Part shown: positions 11,901 through 23,900 of the stretch, piece by piece
Layout: the number at the start of each line of letters is the position of its first letter
Numbering within the stretch: the first letter of the stretch is position 1
Assembly (NCBI GenBank): GCA_020465985.1
Contig: JAANYP010004689.1
Location: forward strand, 92,501-156,500
Length of the DNA: 64,000 bases
From: Centrapalus pauciflorus
Lineage: Eukaryota > Streptophyta > Magnoliopsida > Asterales > Asteraceae
Direction: 5' to 3'
Notes under the pieces: model-generated
What the model was told of the DNA's origin: nothing
What the model saw: only the letters and a program-made list of their open reading frames with translations
The model's database searches: none
Position numbers and translations under genes: made by a program

Positions 11901-14900
11901 AATGGGGTATGTATTCACTTTTGGAAAGCAATATTATTGCCGTCCGTTACTTTATCCATGACACAAATTGAATATATGGCACTACGGAGGTTTCCAAAGA
12001 TGGTATTTGGCGGAATGGTTTACTTGGAGTCTTGGAGATCTTGCTTTTCACCAAGAACAGATTGTGATGTTTTGTGATAGCCTAAGTGTCATTTGTCTTG
12101 CGAAAGACCAAGTGCATCATGAACGAACGGAAACACATTCACGTTCTTTATCATTTTGTACGTTCGGAAAAAATAGTTAAGGTGAAGAAAGTCAAAACAG
12201 AAGACAACCCAGCATATCCACCAACAAAACCCATTACTATAAGGAAGTTTAGACATTGTTTAGACCTTCTAAACATAGATAGTTGGAGATAACATCCCTA
12301 TTTGTTCTTTACTAGAACTAAAGTCAAGGTGGAGATTTGTGAGAACCTTAATTCAATTAGTTAGTTAGTTGACATTTCTTTGTAATCCCCTGTAGCCTTA
12401 AAGGGGTTCTCCATCATTTGTAACAGTTTAGTTCTCATAATAAAATTTCAGCCTACTATTTCCTAAATTTCTCTCGGATTTTCTCCCTAATTTCTCTCCT
12501 AAATTTGTATCATATATGAATAGTAGCTAACTTTTATTATTCTTTTAAAATTCTTATTTTTAAAAATATATAATTTTAGTTTATATCATTTGAGATTTAA
12601 CTTTATATAGAACATAATGAATATTTTTATTACGATAAATAAAACGTTATGAATTATGTTTTTACTCATATTGTATTATTTTTTACTTTAAACATTTAAA
12701 ATAAAATTTGGACTATTAAATATTTTTTCAATCAGATATATATAGATACTATAACATTTAGATTTAAATTTAGATTAACTTTTAGTTTAGAATAGACTGA
12801 TGATAAAATGACAACAAATAAAAAATATAGTACGCCAAGAGAACGCCATGTGGCAATTATTGTTCTCCTCTATAACACGTTACCAGTCATAACACAAGGG
12901 TTTAATCATGTAGAACAAAAGGTTAGTGACTAAATTACCTCCAAAGTATTATGATTTTTTCATACAAGAAAATAGTTTAAGAACATAATTATGCAAAAAG
13001 AAAAAGTTGGTTGGGTTTTTGGAAATTTTCCCAATTAATAAATAATCAACTAGTTTAAAATAGGAAGTGTTTTGCATACTGGGAGGGAGCTTATATTACC
13101 GACATACTCATTCTTGATAAAGCCCCAAACCCAAAATAGCAAGGGATGAACATTTCATTTAGTTTGTTCAAACGTAATGTAGCATTTGAATCCATATATT
13201 CTGTTTAGGATATATTCAGATACATTAAACCTTGTAGTTTAATTCACAAGTGTATGTACAATTTTAGGATAACTCATTTTGGATCCTGATTTGGTTTTGG
13301 ATAGAGTATTAGAGTGTATGTATGTAACATCCCGATTTTGAGATAGGTACGTGGAATTATTTCATTGAATTAATTATTTAATTTGGGACCCGGGGATATA
13401 AATTTGTATTTTGGGGTATCGGGATCGGATTTTGGTATTGGAAAAATGTATAAAAGGATGAGCTCCCTTCTTGCTTGCTTCATTTCCATCCTCCCAAATC
13501 TGAGATTGAGTGTATTGTGTGTGTGTTTTGAAGCTCCAGCAGTGGTTAGCATCCTTGATTAAAGATCTGAGTTGGATTGAAGCCTCCCAATTCCTTCATC
13601 ATCATCTTTCTTGAATATTGAGGTAAATATGGGCTCAAATTGTGGATTAATTGATGTTAGTTGTTATTAAGTAATTGAAATGGGTTTATATCTGTTTCTG
13701 AGCAAATTCGAGTATATTGGTGTGGCCGAAATCAAGTTGAATTGATGATTTGGGGTAAATCCCCTGGCTGTTAAAAACAGAGCAGACCTGCTGATGTTCG
13801 TCCGTGAGCGCGGCCGCGATCCCCTGATCGCGGGCCGCGATGTTCTTGAGTGATCGCAGGCGGTCTATCTTGAGCGCGACCGCGATGGTCAGTGCGGCCG
13901 CGATACGGCTAGGGTTTCGGGTCGGGTTTTCGGGTTCTGTGAGTCTTGTGTTTGGGTCTTTGGGGTCTTGTGAGTTGTTGAGAATTGTGTATAGAGTTGT
14001 TGAGTCGAGTTCGTGATATTGAGTTGTGATATTGTGATTTCAGGGTCTCGCGTTGAAAGGGTAGGGAAAGGGCAGGGAACCGAGACTTAGTATAGCTAGC
14101 TGAGCAGGTGAGTTTGCATGTTTTTCTTGAGATACTTGTACGATTATTTATTAATACTTGCATGATCTTTTATTGAGTTTTTATGAGATATCATGAGATT
14201 TCTTACGAGCTTTTATTGAGATACTATCATGCATGTATTACTGAGCTATTGTGAACTTTATTTTAAATATGAGATTTGGGACACTTGAGCTGTTGAGATA
14301 CTAAACCGTACGGCTGGGCAGGGGTTGGGTCGCTCCCAATTCCCTTTTGAGTCCTGACGACTGCTTTGTGCGGTCTAGGGATTTGGGTACGTGGATTTAT
14401 CCACACGAGTTGAGTACCTACTTGAGCTACTTTGTGGGATCTCATATTCTTGTTCAGTAGTAGAGAACGCTGAACCTTTTGTTATCGAGTTATTTATTTA
14501 ATTGAGCTTTATAGTCGTGCATTAACCCTTGCATTCTCACCAGCTTTAGCTGACCTGTGTGTGTTGTTGTGTGTATCTCAGGTGACCGGACTGCTAGTAG
14601 GCCTGCTGGACCGAAGTAGGTTTACATTCTGTTGTGATCGGGGAGTTAGCTACCTATTGTAGAGGTAGTTATATTTTGTGGACTGTTTATATATACTTCG
14701 GATAGGTTGTATTATATTCAGGGATTTCCGTGACTGTTATTGTGTAATTAATGTTTTAAAATTATCGGGTTTTCTTATATATATCTTGGGAATAGTGTAG
14801 GGATTATTATATTATGTCACGGATGATGTGTTATTTACGTGGCATTGTGGATTAGTTCGAGGGTGTTACAATGTACAATTTTAGGATAACTCATTTTGGA

Positions 14901-17900
14901 ATCCTGTTTTGGTTTTGGATAGGCACAGGTAACGGTGATCCCCTAGGTGAAGATTACTTGTTTTTACATCAAATGGTGATGAGTGACACAGAATCTCCAT
15001 GGTTATCCCCACTTACCCGATCGAGTGCCCAAGTACTCGTGACTCGGGAATCAGCCAAATGCCAAGCTGAGTAGGGGATAATCGGCCTAATTACTTGAAA
15101 TCGGTCATAATCAATCCAAATCCGTCAAAATCAACCAAATTACTCAGGGAGTGCTCAGTCAAGCCCTAATTACTTGGTCAAACTCAGGCTAAGTCGGTCA
15201 AAATCAGTCAAATAGTGTTATTATACATATTATTTTAGGTGCTATGAACAATTAAATTTATATTTGAGCATTTATGAAACGTTGTATGTATAATTATGAA
15301 ACTTATACATAAAATTTTCTAATCCGAGTACTCCCCGCCTGGCCGATTACTCACTACTACCCGGCCGGCCGCTCGAGTACCGTCTAGGGAGTGCTGCAAC
15401 ATTGCCCAATGGCAATCCAGTTCCAGTCTATGACGGTTTTTCAATTGGGAAGGGAGAATGGTTTTTTAAACTGAGACAGAGACTAGAGGACCACTCCCCG
15501 GCCGAAATCAGCCCATTACCATCCCTACTTCCACTCCAAAAACATGATGTGTATAAAGCATAACGAGTCAGTACCTCAACCGGAAAAGTTCCAACATCGA
15601 TGACGACAGCACCAGGCTTCACCCAACTTCCTCGGACAAAATTAGGGACTCCCACCGCACTGACCAAAATGTCAGCTTCACGGGTAATTTCTTCAGGATT
15701 TGGCGTTAATGCGGTAACAACGCTAACCGTTGCATGGTGCCTCTGGGCCACAATTAGAACAAGTGTCAAAATAACATAGTAGCAAACTAGCAACGATGAT
15801 CATCTAGTATAGCATGACAGAATTAATTACCTGTAAGAGCAAGGATGCCGGTAAACCAACAATATTGCTCCTCCCGATGACCACGGCTTTCTTCCCCATT
15901 ATATCAACATCTGATCTGATCAATAACTCGACACACCCCTTTGGAGTGCAGGGGATGAATAACGGCTCCCGTCCTGTCATCGCTAGGTTTCCGATGTTCA
16001 TCGGATGAAAACCGTCCACATCCTTTTCCAGTCTCAGTACGTCCAAAATCTTATGTTCATTTAGACGCTGTTTCGTGTGTTTCATTAGTCAATGTATATA
16101 TTTCATCATTTTCTATGGGTAAACTGCAAACAATAGCAACCTACTTCACTGAATTTCACGATTATTGCAACCTACTTTAGCTTGTACTAGTAATAGCAAT
16201 CTACTTTCGATTTCTTCACGATCATAGCAAATAGTGACCGGTTTAGAAAGTTATGGTGTCATGTCACGGATTAATTAATTTCTATGCCATGTCACTTTTC
16301 TAAAATTCACGTTTTTAGCAACATATTTTAAATTTTACTAATTCTACGTGGCTAAAATTTGCTTAAAAACCGAGACCATATTCTAAGACCTAATTTTATC
16401 CCTGAATTAATTTATGACGTGGATAAAATTTGATCAAACTTCATATTCCACATCATTTACATTTATCTAAAAGCATACATGTAACACAGGTAAGTGACTA
16501 TAAAATTAGATCGCTGTTGTTGGTATATTACTGTATTTAAAATGCAACGCTGAATGATATTATTGTGAATTGTAATAACATGTAGTGCTATTTCTCGCAA
16601 TTAATCCTTTTATTATTTCCACCAAAAATGACATTTACTCGGCTAATCAACAGTAGAAGAATTACCTGGGGAAGAGGAAGCTGCACAAGGATGCCATGAA
16701 AAGATGGATCTTCATTAAAGCTCATTATAGCATTACAAACATCATCTTCTGTACAGTTCTCGGAAACTTTGGTCAATGCAAACTTGATTCCAGATTCCTC
16801 ACACGCTTTTATCTTGTTACGAACGTATGTTTGGGAATCCCTCCTCTCGCCTACCAAAATTACCGCCAGTCCTGGAACCTCACCAATCGTTTTCTTCATT
16901 CTTCTTACTTCAAATGCCAGCTCTGATAAAATTTCCTCCGCGATTTGCTTTCCGTCAATTACTTTGGCAGTCTTTTGACTCTTTTCACTAGCTGTGGTAA
17001 TATATCAATAAAATAGGTTTTAAGTACAAGTGTACAACCAATATAAACATCATCAATTACTTTAGCAATCTCTTCATAGATCCTCAGCCCTCACCAAGAT
17101 TCACAGAGAATATATCCATTGTAATGTGAATGTGGAAAGGACCAAAGTCCAACTCTCCAGCATGTGCCTTGGTTTTAAAGGCACAAGATGCACTGATGCG
17201 AAAAGGGTCCTGGAAGGCGCAAGATGTGCACACATCACGTACATGAGGCGCACTTTTTAAGCACAACAGTTCTAAATTGTTTTGATATCATTTTTCATAC
17301 AAAGCAACACAATATATTAATGATATATTGCATAGTTGAGTAACCCAAAATGGGAGAAATTTAATGTAGAATAAACAGTACCCCCATTTTTTTAATATTT
17401 AAAATTTCTTTGCCATTAGACCCATTAGAGAGAAAAAAAACGTTGAGTTGTTATATACATCCTTTTTTAATTGAAATTTAATAAGTATTTTGGATGTGAT
17501 TTCACTTTTTTAATATTTGAGATAATATATTTTTTATTTGTAGTTTCTAAAATATAGTTTTAGTTATATTAACGATGTCTTTATTTATTTACTACAATCA
17601 GTTGATTAATTTTGCTTTCAAATGTGACCTATGATGTTGGACCTTATTTAAAATTTTAGATATCAAATTAAAATTATGCTAATTTGTATTTGACTTTTAA
17701 GGTGCATTTGGCTCAAGGAATGAAGTTTGAAAAAATTAAGATTTAAATTCCAATTCTTGGTATGTTTGGTGGGATGGGATAGGGCATGGTGTGTACTTTT
17801 TAGGGTCGGCTATCAGTTGTAGGTTCAAAGTGTTGGAAGAAGCAGACTCATTCATAAGAAAGTAAGAACTCGAGCAAAAAAGAAAAGAATCGGTGAAGAA

Positions 17901-20900
17901 AAGAAGATATGAACGCTAATTTTTTACTTGGGACGACTTTAAATGGTGCTATGTAGTAAAGCCCATGTATATATTATCCTTTTTTACTTGATAGCTGATG
18001 TGAATGGAGAATTAATTAGGCCTGATCCGAACAAATCTCGGATACTGCACGTATATTCTAGAAGGGCTAAAAAGGGAAATGATAAAAGTGGCTAAGGTTG
18101 GTTAGAGGTGAAGAAGAGTAAATAGGAGAGGAAGATTCCATAATATGGCATTCTGTTATTTTGTTTACGTTAATGAGGCTCCAACTTTGAGGTTGTGAGA
18201 GAGGGATTATCCCTGGAATTTGGTTGGACATCTTACATTTTTATTTCAATTGAATCTTCTTCTTCTTCACAGAGTCCTTATTTCCATTCTTAGTTGTATT
18301 AGAAATTCTATTTCCCATCATTGGTCCGACCTGCCATTGACCTGCCGATTGCTATTGACCTGCCGATTGCTATTTAGTTTCGTCAAGGATGGTTCAAACA
18401 CGGATTGAACAACACGAAGAACATATTGCTTTACAGGCTCTGTAGGTTGATCAGGTTGAGTCCGTTGAATTTCGTAAGGTCATGTTGGGGTGGATGAAAC
18501 AACAAGGCAAACAACATCTCCATGATTCTGGAGATTCCTCACCGAGATCTTTCTTCAAGTCTGGTGGTGGTGAGGGTCCTAGTGGTGGTGTTCACATGCC
18601 GCCGGTTACTGATGGATTACCGTGGGCGGCGAAGGTGAAGTTACCCGAGTTTTATGGTTTTGATCCACAGAGGTGGATTCAAAAGGCTAAGATGTTTGAC
18701 ATCAATGGCACACCAGATCACCATCGTCTTCTTCCGACTCAATTGAGCATGACTGGTGTAGTAGCACAACATTGGTTCACCATAGTTACGCAAGTCCACG
18801 AGGATCTCACTTGGGAGCAATTTCAGGTTGAATTGCTACAACGGTTCAGTGGTTTGGAGATCCAAAATCCCTATGAACAGCTTGCTACTCTCAAACAATC
18901 TGCCTCAATCCATGACTACATTGATAGTTTTGAATATCTTCTATCATTAGTTCCCAAATTACCTGAATCTCAAGCTTCGGGGTATTTCTTGGCCGGTTTG
19001 GAGACGATGTCAGGAAGTGGGTTCGATTGCATCGGCCCCCATCCCGCTTGGATGCTATGTATTTGGTGAAGGATGTTGAAAAAATGTTACGTCCGTCCTC
19101 TGGTGGATTATCTCTTACGCGTTTTAGGTATCAAATGGGTACAGGAGCTAATTCATTGGGCCATGGTGATCTGATTTCTCCTTCGTTGGGCCGTCCAGAT
19201 GTTAAAAGCCTAATTTCCAGATTTTTGGATCGTTCTTCTAAACCCTATCACTCCCCACATCCTGCTGGTCTCCATTGGCTACACATGACGATCACCGAGA
19301 TCGCAGTGTTCGCTCACTTACCAGAACGGAATGGGAAGAACGTCGCAAGAAAGGGCTCTGTTTTCGTTGGGGGCAGCAATACGGTCCGACTCGCAAGTGC
19401 CCTGATTTGGATGATTTGGATTTGGGTGACAATGAGGATGATTTGGATTTGGGTGACAATTGTGTTCTCGAAGTTTCAGATGACCACGGTAGTTGCGGAG
19501 AGGAGTTAATTTCTACAGGATTGTGTGCTGCTTTGGAGTACTTTGGGGTTTCAATAGAAACCTCCCAAGGAGGTAAAGTGCTGAAATTAGACGGGACGAT
19601 TCGGGATATTCCAATTATCATTTTAGTCGATGGCGGAGCCACTCATAATTTTATCTCTCGGCAGTTGGTAACATCTTTAACCTTACCCTTTACTTATTGT
19701 TCGGGAATTAATATTCGATTGGGTGATGGTCATACGGTTTTAGTTGATCAACAATGTCTTCGTCTTCATGTGATGGTGGGTCAATATGAATTTATTGTTG
19801 ATGCTTTAGTTTTTGATGCTGGAGAATTGGATTTGGTTTTAGGCTTAGCTTGGCTTCAAACATTGGGAGATGTGGTACACAATTGGGAGAAATCATGGAT
19901 GAGATTCAATTTTCAGGGGTTACCCGTTTTCCTCCAAGGTAAGAGTTTCTCAGGGGTCTTTGAATTCTTTGCAACATTGGTTGTTCACCTCTGAGCAATT
20001 GGAGGTTGTACCTTCTGCATTGCAAGTGGTTGATGATGGGTTTGGGAATTATTTAACCACTAACCAGATTCGAGCTTTGCAGTTAGTATTAAGTCAGTTT
20101 TCTAACGTCTTTGAGCCTCCTGTGGGTATCCCTCCAGCAAGAGCCCATGACCATGTTGTCAATATTAATACGCCTCATGCTCCGATTTGTGTCCGTCCGT
20201 ATAGATATCCTCATGTGCAGAAAACTGAGATTGAAAGGCAGGTGCAAGAACTTCTCTCTTTAGGTATGATTCGGGCCAAGCAAGAGTGCTTTTTCAAGTC
20301 CGGTTTTTTGGTTCGGAAGAAAGATCAAACTTGGCGAATGTGTGTGGATTATCGGGCTCTTAACAAGGCTACGGTGGCGCATAAGTTTCCAATACCAATG
20401 GTGGAAGAACTAATCGATGAATTACATGAGGCTCGATTCTTCTCCAAGTTAGATTTGAAATCGGGGTACAATCAAATACGTATGCATCCTGATAGCATTG
20501 AAAAGACAGTGTTCCGTACACATGAGGGTCATTACGAGTATCTCGTAATGCCTTATGGTCTCATGAATGCTCCTGCTACTTTTCAAGCGGTAATGAATGA
20601 TATTTTTCGTCCATGGTTACGTAAGATGGTGGTGGTGTTTTTTGATGACATTTTGATTTATAGCTCCTCCTGGGAGAAACATTTGTTTGATTTGGAAGTA
20701 GCTTTACGAGTTTTGGAGCAAAATCAGTTTGTTGTCAACAAGAAAAAATGTTCTATTGGTCAACAATCTGTAGATTATTTGGGACATATCATTAGGCTGA
20801 AGGAGTTGCGATGGACTCTAAGAAGATCGAAGTTGTTTTAGCATGGCCGGTGCCTAAACATTTAAAAGGGTTGTGTGGGTTTTTGGGTCTGTCTTGTTAT

Positions 20901-23900
20901 TATCGGAAGTTCATTCGACATTATGGAAGCATAGCCAAACCACTCACTGATTTAACCAAAAAAGATGCCTTCAAGTGGCATGAGGGAGCACAAGCAGCAT
21001 TTGATCGGTTAAAAGAAGCTATGGTTACAGCTCCTTTATTGGCACTTCCTGATTTTTCTCTTCCCTTCGTTGTGAAGTGTGATGCATCGGGACGGGGTAT
21101 TGGAGCAGTGTTGATGCAACAACAAAAACCTATAGCTTATTTTAGTAAAGCTTTAAGTGAGCGCAATTTGACCAAATCAGCTTACGAAAGAGAAATCATG
21201 GCGTTGGTCTTAGCCGTTCAACATTGGCATTCTTATTTGTTGGGAACCAAATTCGTGGTTTACACTGACCAAAAAAGTTTGAAGTTCTTATTACAACAAC
21301 GAGTTACTAGTCCGGATCAGCAGAATTGGGTAGCAAAGTTGTTGGGTTATAATTTTGAGATTTGTTACAGACCTGGTATAGGGAAAATCGAGCGGCAGAT
21401 GCATTGTCCCGTAAAGCGGAAGATGGGGATTTGTTATCAATTCTTTCAGCAGAATTAATCGATGAACATAAGGCTGATCCCGATATACATAAGCTGTTAC
21501 AGAAGTGTTCTTCACAACCGTCGGCTCATCCGGGGTATTCGGTTCGTAATGGGGTGCTTTATTACAAAGGCAGGTTAGTATTTCCAAGAACCTCTAAGTT
21601 TACTCCATCGTTATTAAAAGAATTTCACCAATCAGCCTCAGGGGGTCATTCCGGGTATTATCGAACTTATCAGCGTTTAGCAGGAAACCTATATTGGCCA
21701 GGAATGATTGCACGGGTCAAGCAATATGTGAGAGCTTGTGACATTTGTCAACGGTGCAAGGCAAGTTCAACTGCTCCAGGTGGGTTGTTACAACCTCTAG
21801 ACATACCCGATGTTATTTGGGAGCATTTATCTATGAATTTTATTCTTGGGTTGCCCAAATCTAGAGGGTTTGATGCAATTTTAGTGGTGGTGGACAGGTT
21901 GTCTAAGTATAGTCACTTTAGCTTGCTTAAACATCCTTATACCGCCAAATCAGTGGCAGACAATTTTGTAAAGGAAGTGATCCGTCATCATGGAATTCCC
22001 AAATCAATAGTCAGTGATCGTGACCCTTTAATCTTGAGCAGGTTTTGGCAGGAGAGTTTTCGATCCCAAGGCACTAATTTGCATATGAGTTCAGTGTATC
22101 ACCCGGAATCCGATGGTCAGAAGTAATCAACCGATGTTTGGAAACGTATCTGAGATGTTTCGCTGTGGACCAACCGCGTTCATGGTCATTGTGGATTTCT
22201 TGGGCAGAATTTTGGTACAATTCCACATGTCATGGGTCAACGGGTAAATCACCGTTTGAAGTGGTTTATGGTCGAAAACCACCGACAGTTACCCAATTCA
22301 TTCCGGGAGAGATACGAGTTCAACAAGTATTAGCAGACTTACAAGATCGAGATGAAGCGTTAAAACAACTTCGTGTTCATCTGTTACATGCTCAAGATGT
22401 CGTGAAACGGGATGCGGATAAGAAAGGACGGAAGTACACTTTACTGTAGGGGAGCGGGTATACGTGAAACTGAAACCTTATCGGCAGCTTTCCGTGGCTA
22501 GTCGAATTCATCAGAAGTTGGCAGCACGTTACTTTGGACCATTTAAGATTATAGCAAAGATTGGGCCAGTGGCATACAAATTAGAACTCCCTTCAACATC
22601 AAAGATACATCCAGTTTCTCATGTTTCGATATTGAAAAGAGCCGTTCAGGGACCAACCGATGCAGTTTTACCTTCAGAGTTAGATTTAAACGCTGCTGAT
22701 TTGATCACTCCGGCTGCCGTTTTAGCCACCCGTGCTATCAAAGATCATAGCAATAACATTGAGCAATGGTTGGTTCAATGGAAGGGGAGCACCATGGAAG
22801 AAGCAACGTGGGAGGACGCCTTAATTAAGAAAAGTCAATTTCCGGATACAAGTCTTGAGGCCAACACTTTGTCAGAAGGCGGGAGTAGTGATGTGAATGG
22901 AGAATTAATTAGGCCTGATCCAAACAAATCTTGGATACTGCAGGTATATTCTAGAAGGGCTAAAAAGGGAAATGATAAAAGTGGCTAAGGTTGGTTAGAG
23001 GTGAGAGAAGAATAAATAGGAGAGGAAGATTCCATAATAAAGCATTCTGTTATTTTGTTTACGTTAATGAGGCTCCAACTTTGAGGTTTTGAGAGAGGGA
23101 TTATCCCTGGAATTTGGTTGGTCACTTGGTCATCTTACATTTTTATTTCAATTGAATCATCTTCTTCTTCACAGAGTCCTTATTTCCATTCTTAGTTGAA
23201 TTAGAAATTCTATTTCCCATCAATAGTCCACAACACAGACATGTACAAGAGGCAGCAAAAGGCTCTCATGGAAGCGCATCGCCTCAGGTGTAGGATGTGA
23301 TCAAGATCCGGACACTTTATAAAACACAAGGAATATGATCAACAAATTGTAATAATAAATTGGAACTCAAGTATTAACAAATACCATATTAAACAAGAAG
23401 AAAGCTAAGGGGATTAAACTCAAGTAACATAACTAAAAAGATTTAAAACCCAAAATGGTAGCAAATAATTTAGATGGAGCAAGTAGCCATAATATGGTTG
23501 TAAACAAACCGAACGGTTTGATAAAAAATTCATTGTACGATATCTATCAAAACAATGAAGATAGACAAGACTTGTATGTTGCATATTTAGCCCATGATTT
23601 TTTACTTCTTAATGAAATAATTAAGATGTCAAAATACCTTTGAGTGACTTCATAATATTTCATTAAGAAGTAAACAAACAACCCCTAAATGAATGAAAAC
23701 AAACACAGGTCTCAATTTTTCATCTAGCTTCATGAAGATTTGAACTCAGTAATTGTTTGTATATTGTTGTGTATAAAACACTGATTACAAGGGTTTATAC
23801 AAGAGATACATTTACACTCTAAACCCTATACTAGTTGCATTCTAATCCCTCTAATAAAAGGAAACATATAATATAAGGAAATACATAATAAGGAAACATA

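Larger units (their letters stand above)
2183..12510 (+). mobile_element. Composite Ty1/copia element A (10.3 kb) with nested insertions
   Basis: The 5' LTR at 2183-2362 and the 3' LTR at 12338-12510 share most of their sequence and have the same orientation. CATAT lies at 2178-2182 and 12511-12515 as a 5-bp target-site duplication. A PBS follows the 5' LTR and a PPT (AAGGTGGAGATT) precedes the 3' LTR. Inside are a 2.4-kb tandem duplication, copia B fragments with their own 3' LTR, a minus-strand copia C fragment, LARD1 and decayed RNase H of A itself. The last few bases of the 3' LTR differ from the 5' LTR, so that boundary is approximate. Confidence 0.72.
17996..23222 (+). mobile_element. 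Ty3/gypsy chromovirus, full length but frameshifted
   Basis: A 5227-bp element with LTRs 17996-18320 and 22889-23222. The flanking pentamers are ATAGC (17991-17995) and ATAGT (23223-23227), a target-site duplication with one mismatch. Order is gag, protease, RT, RNase H, integrase, chromodomain, which defines a chromovirus. Short LTRs and overlap of the pol end with the 3' LTR suggest the Reina-type group. The LTRs are very similar, so insertion looks fairly recent, but gag has a stop and pol at least four frameshifts. Confidence 0.92.

Noticed and set aside
17050..17085. Second copy of the FOLD1 exon 2 start (CATCAATTACTTTAGCAATC resembles the exon 2 AKVIDG codons)
   Set aside because: The match is about 20 bp with changes and does not continue; chance or an old micro-duplication.
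23228..23290. Exon-like plus-strand stretch (HNTDMYKRQQKALMEAHRLR) ending CAG|GTGTAG
   Set aside because: Only about 60 bp, inside intron 1 of a minus-strand gene, and no neighbouring exon. Possibly a captured fragment, but not enough to call.
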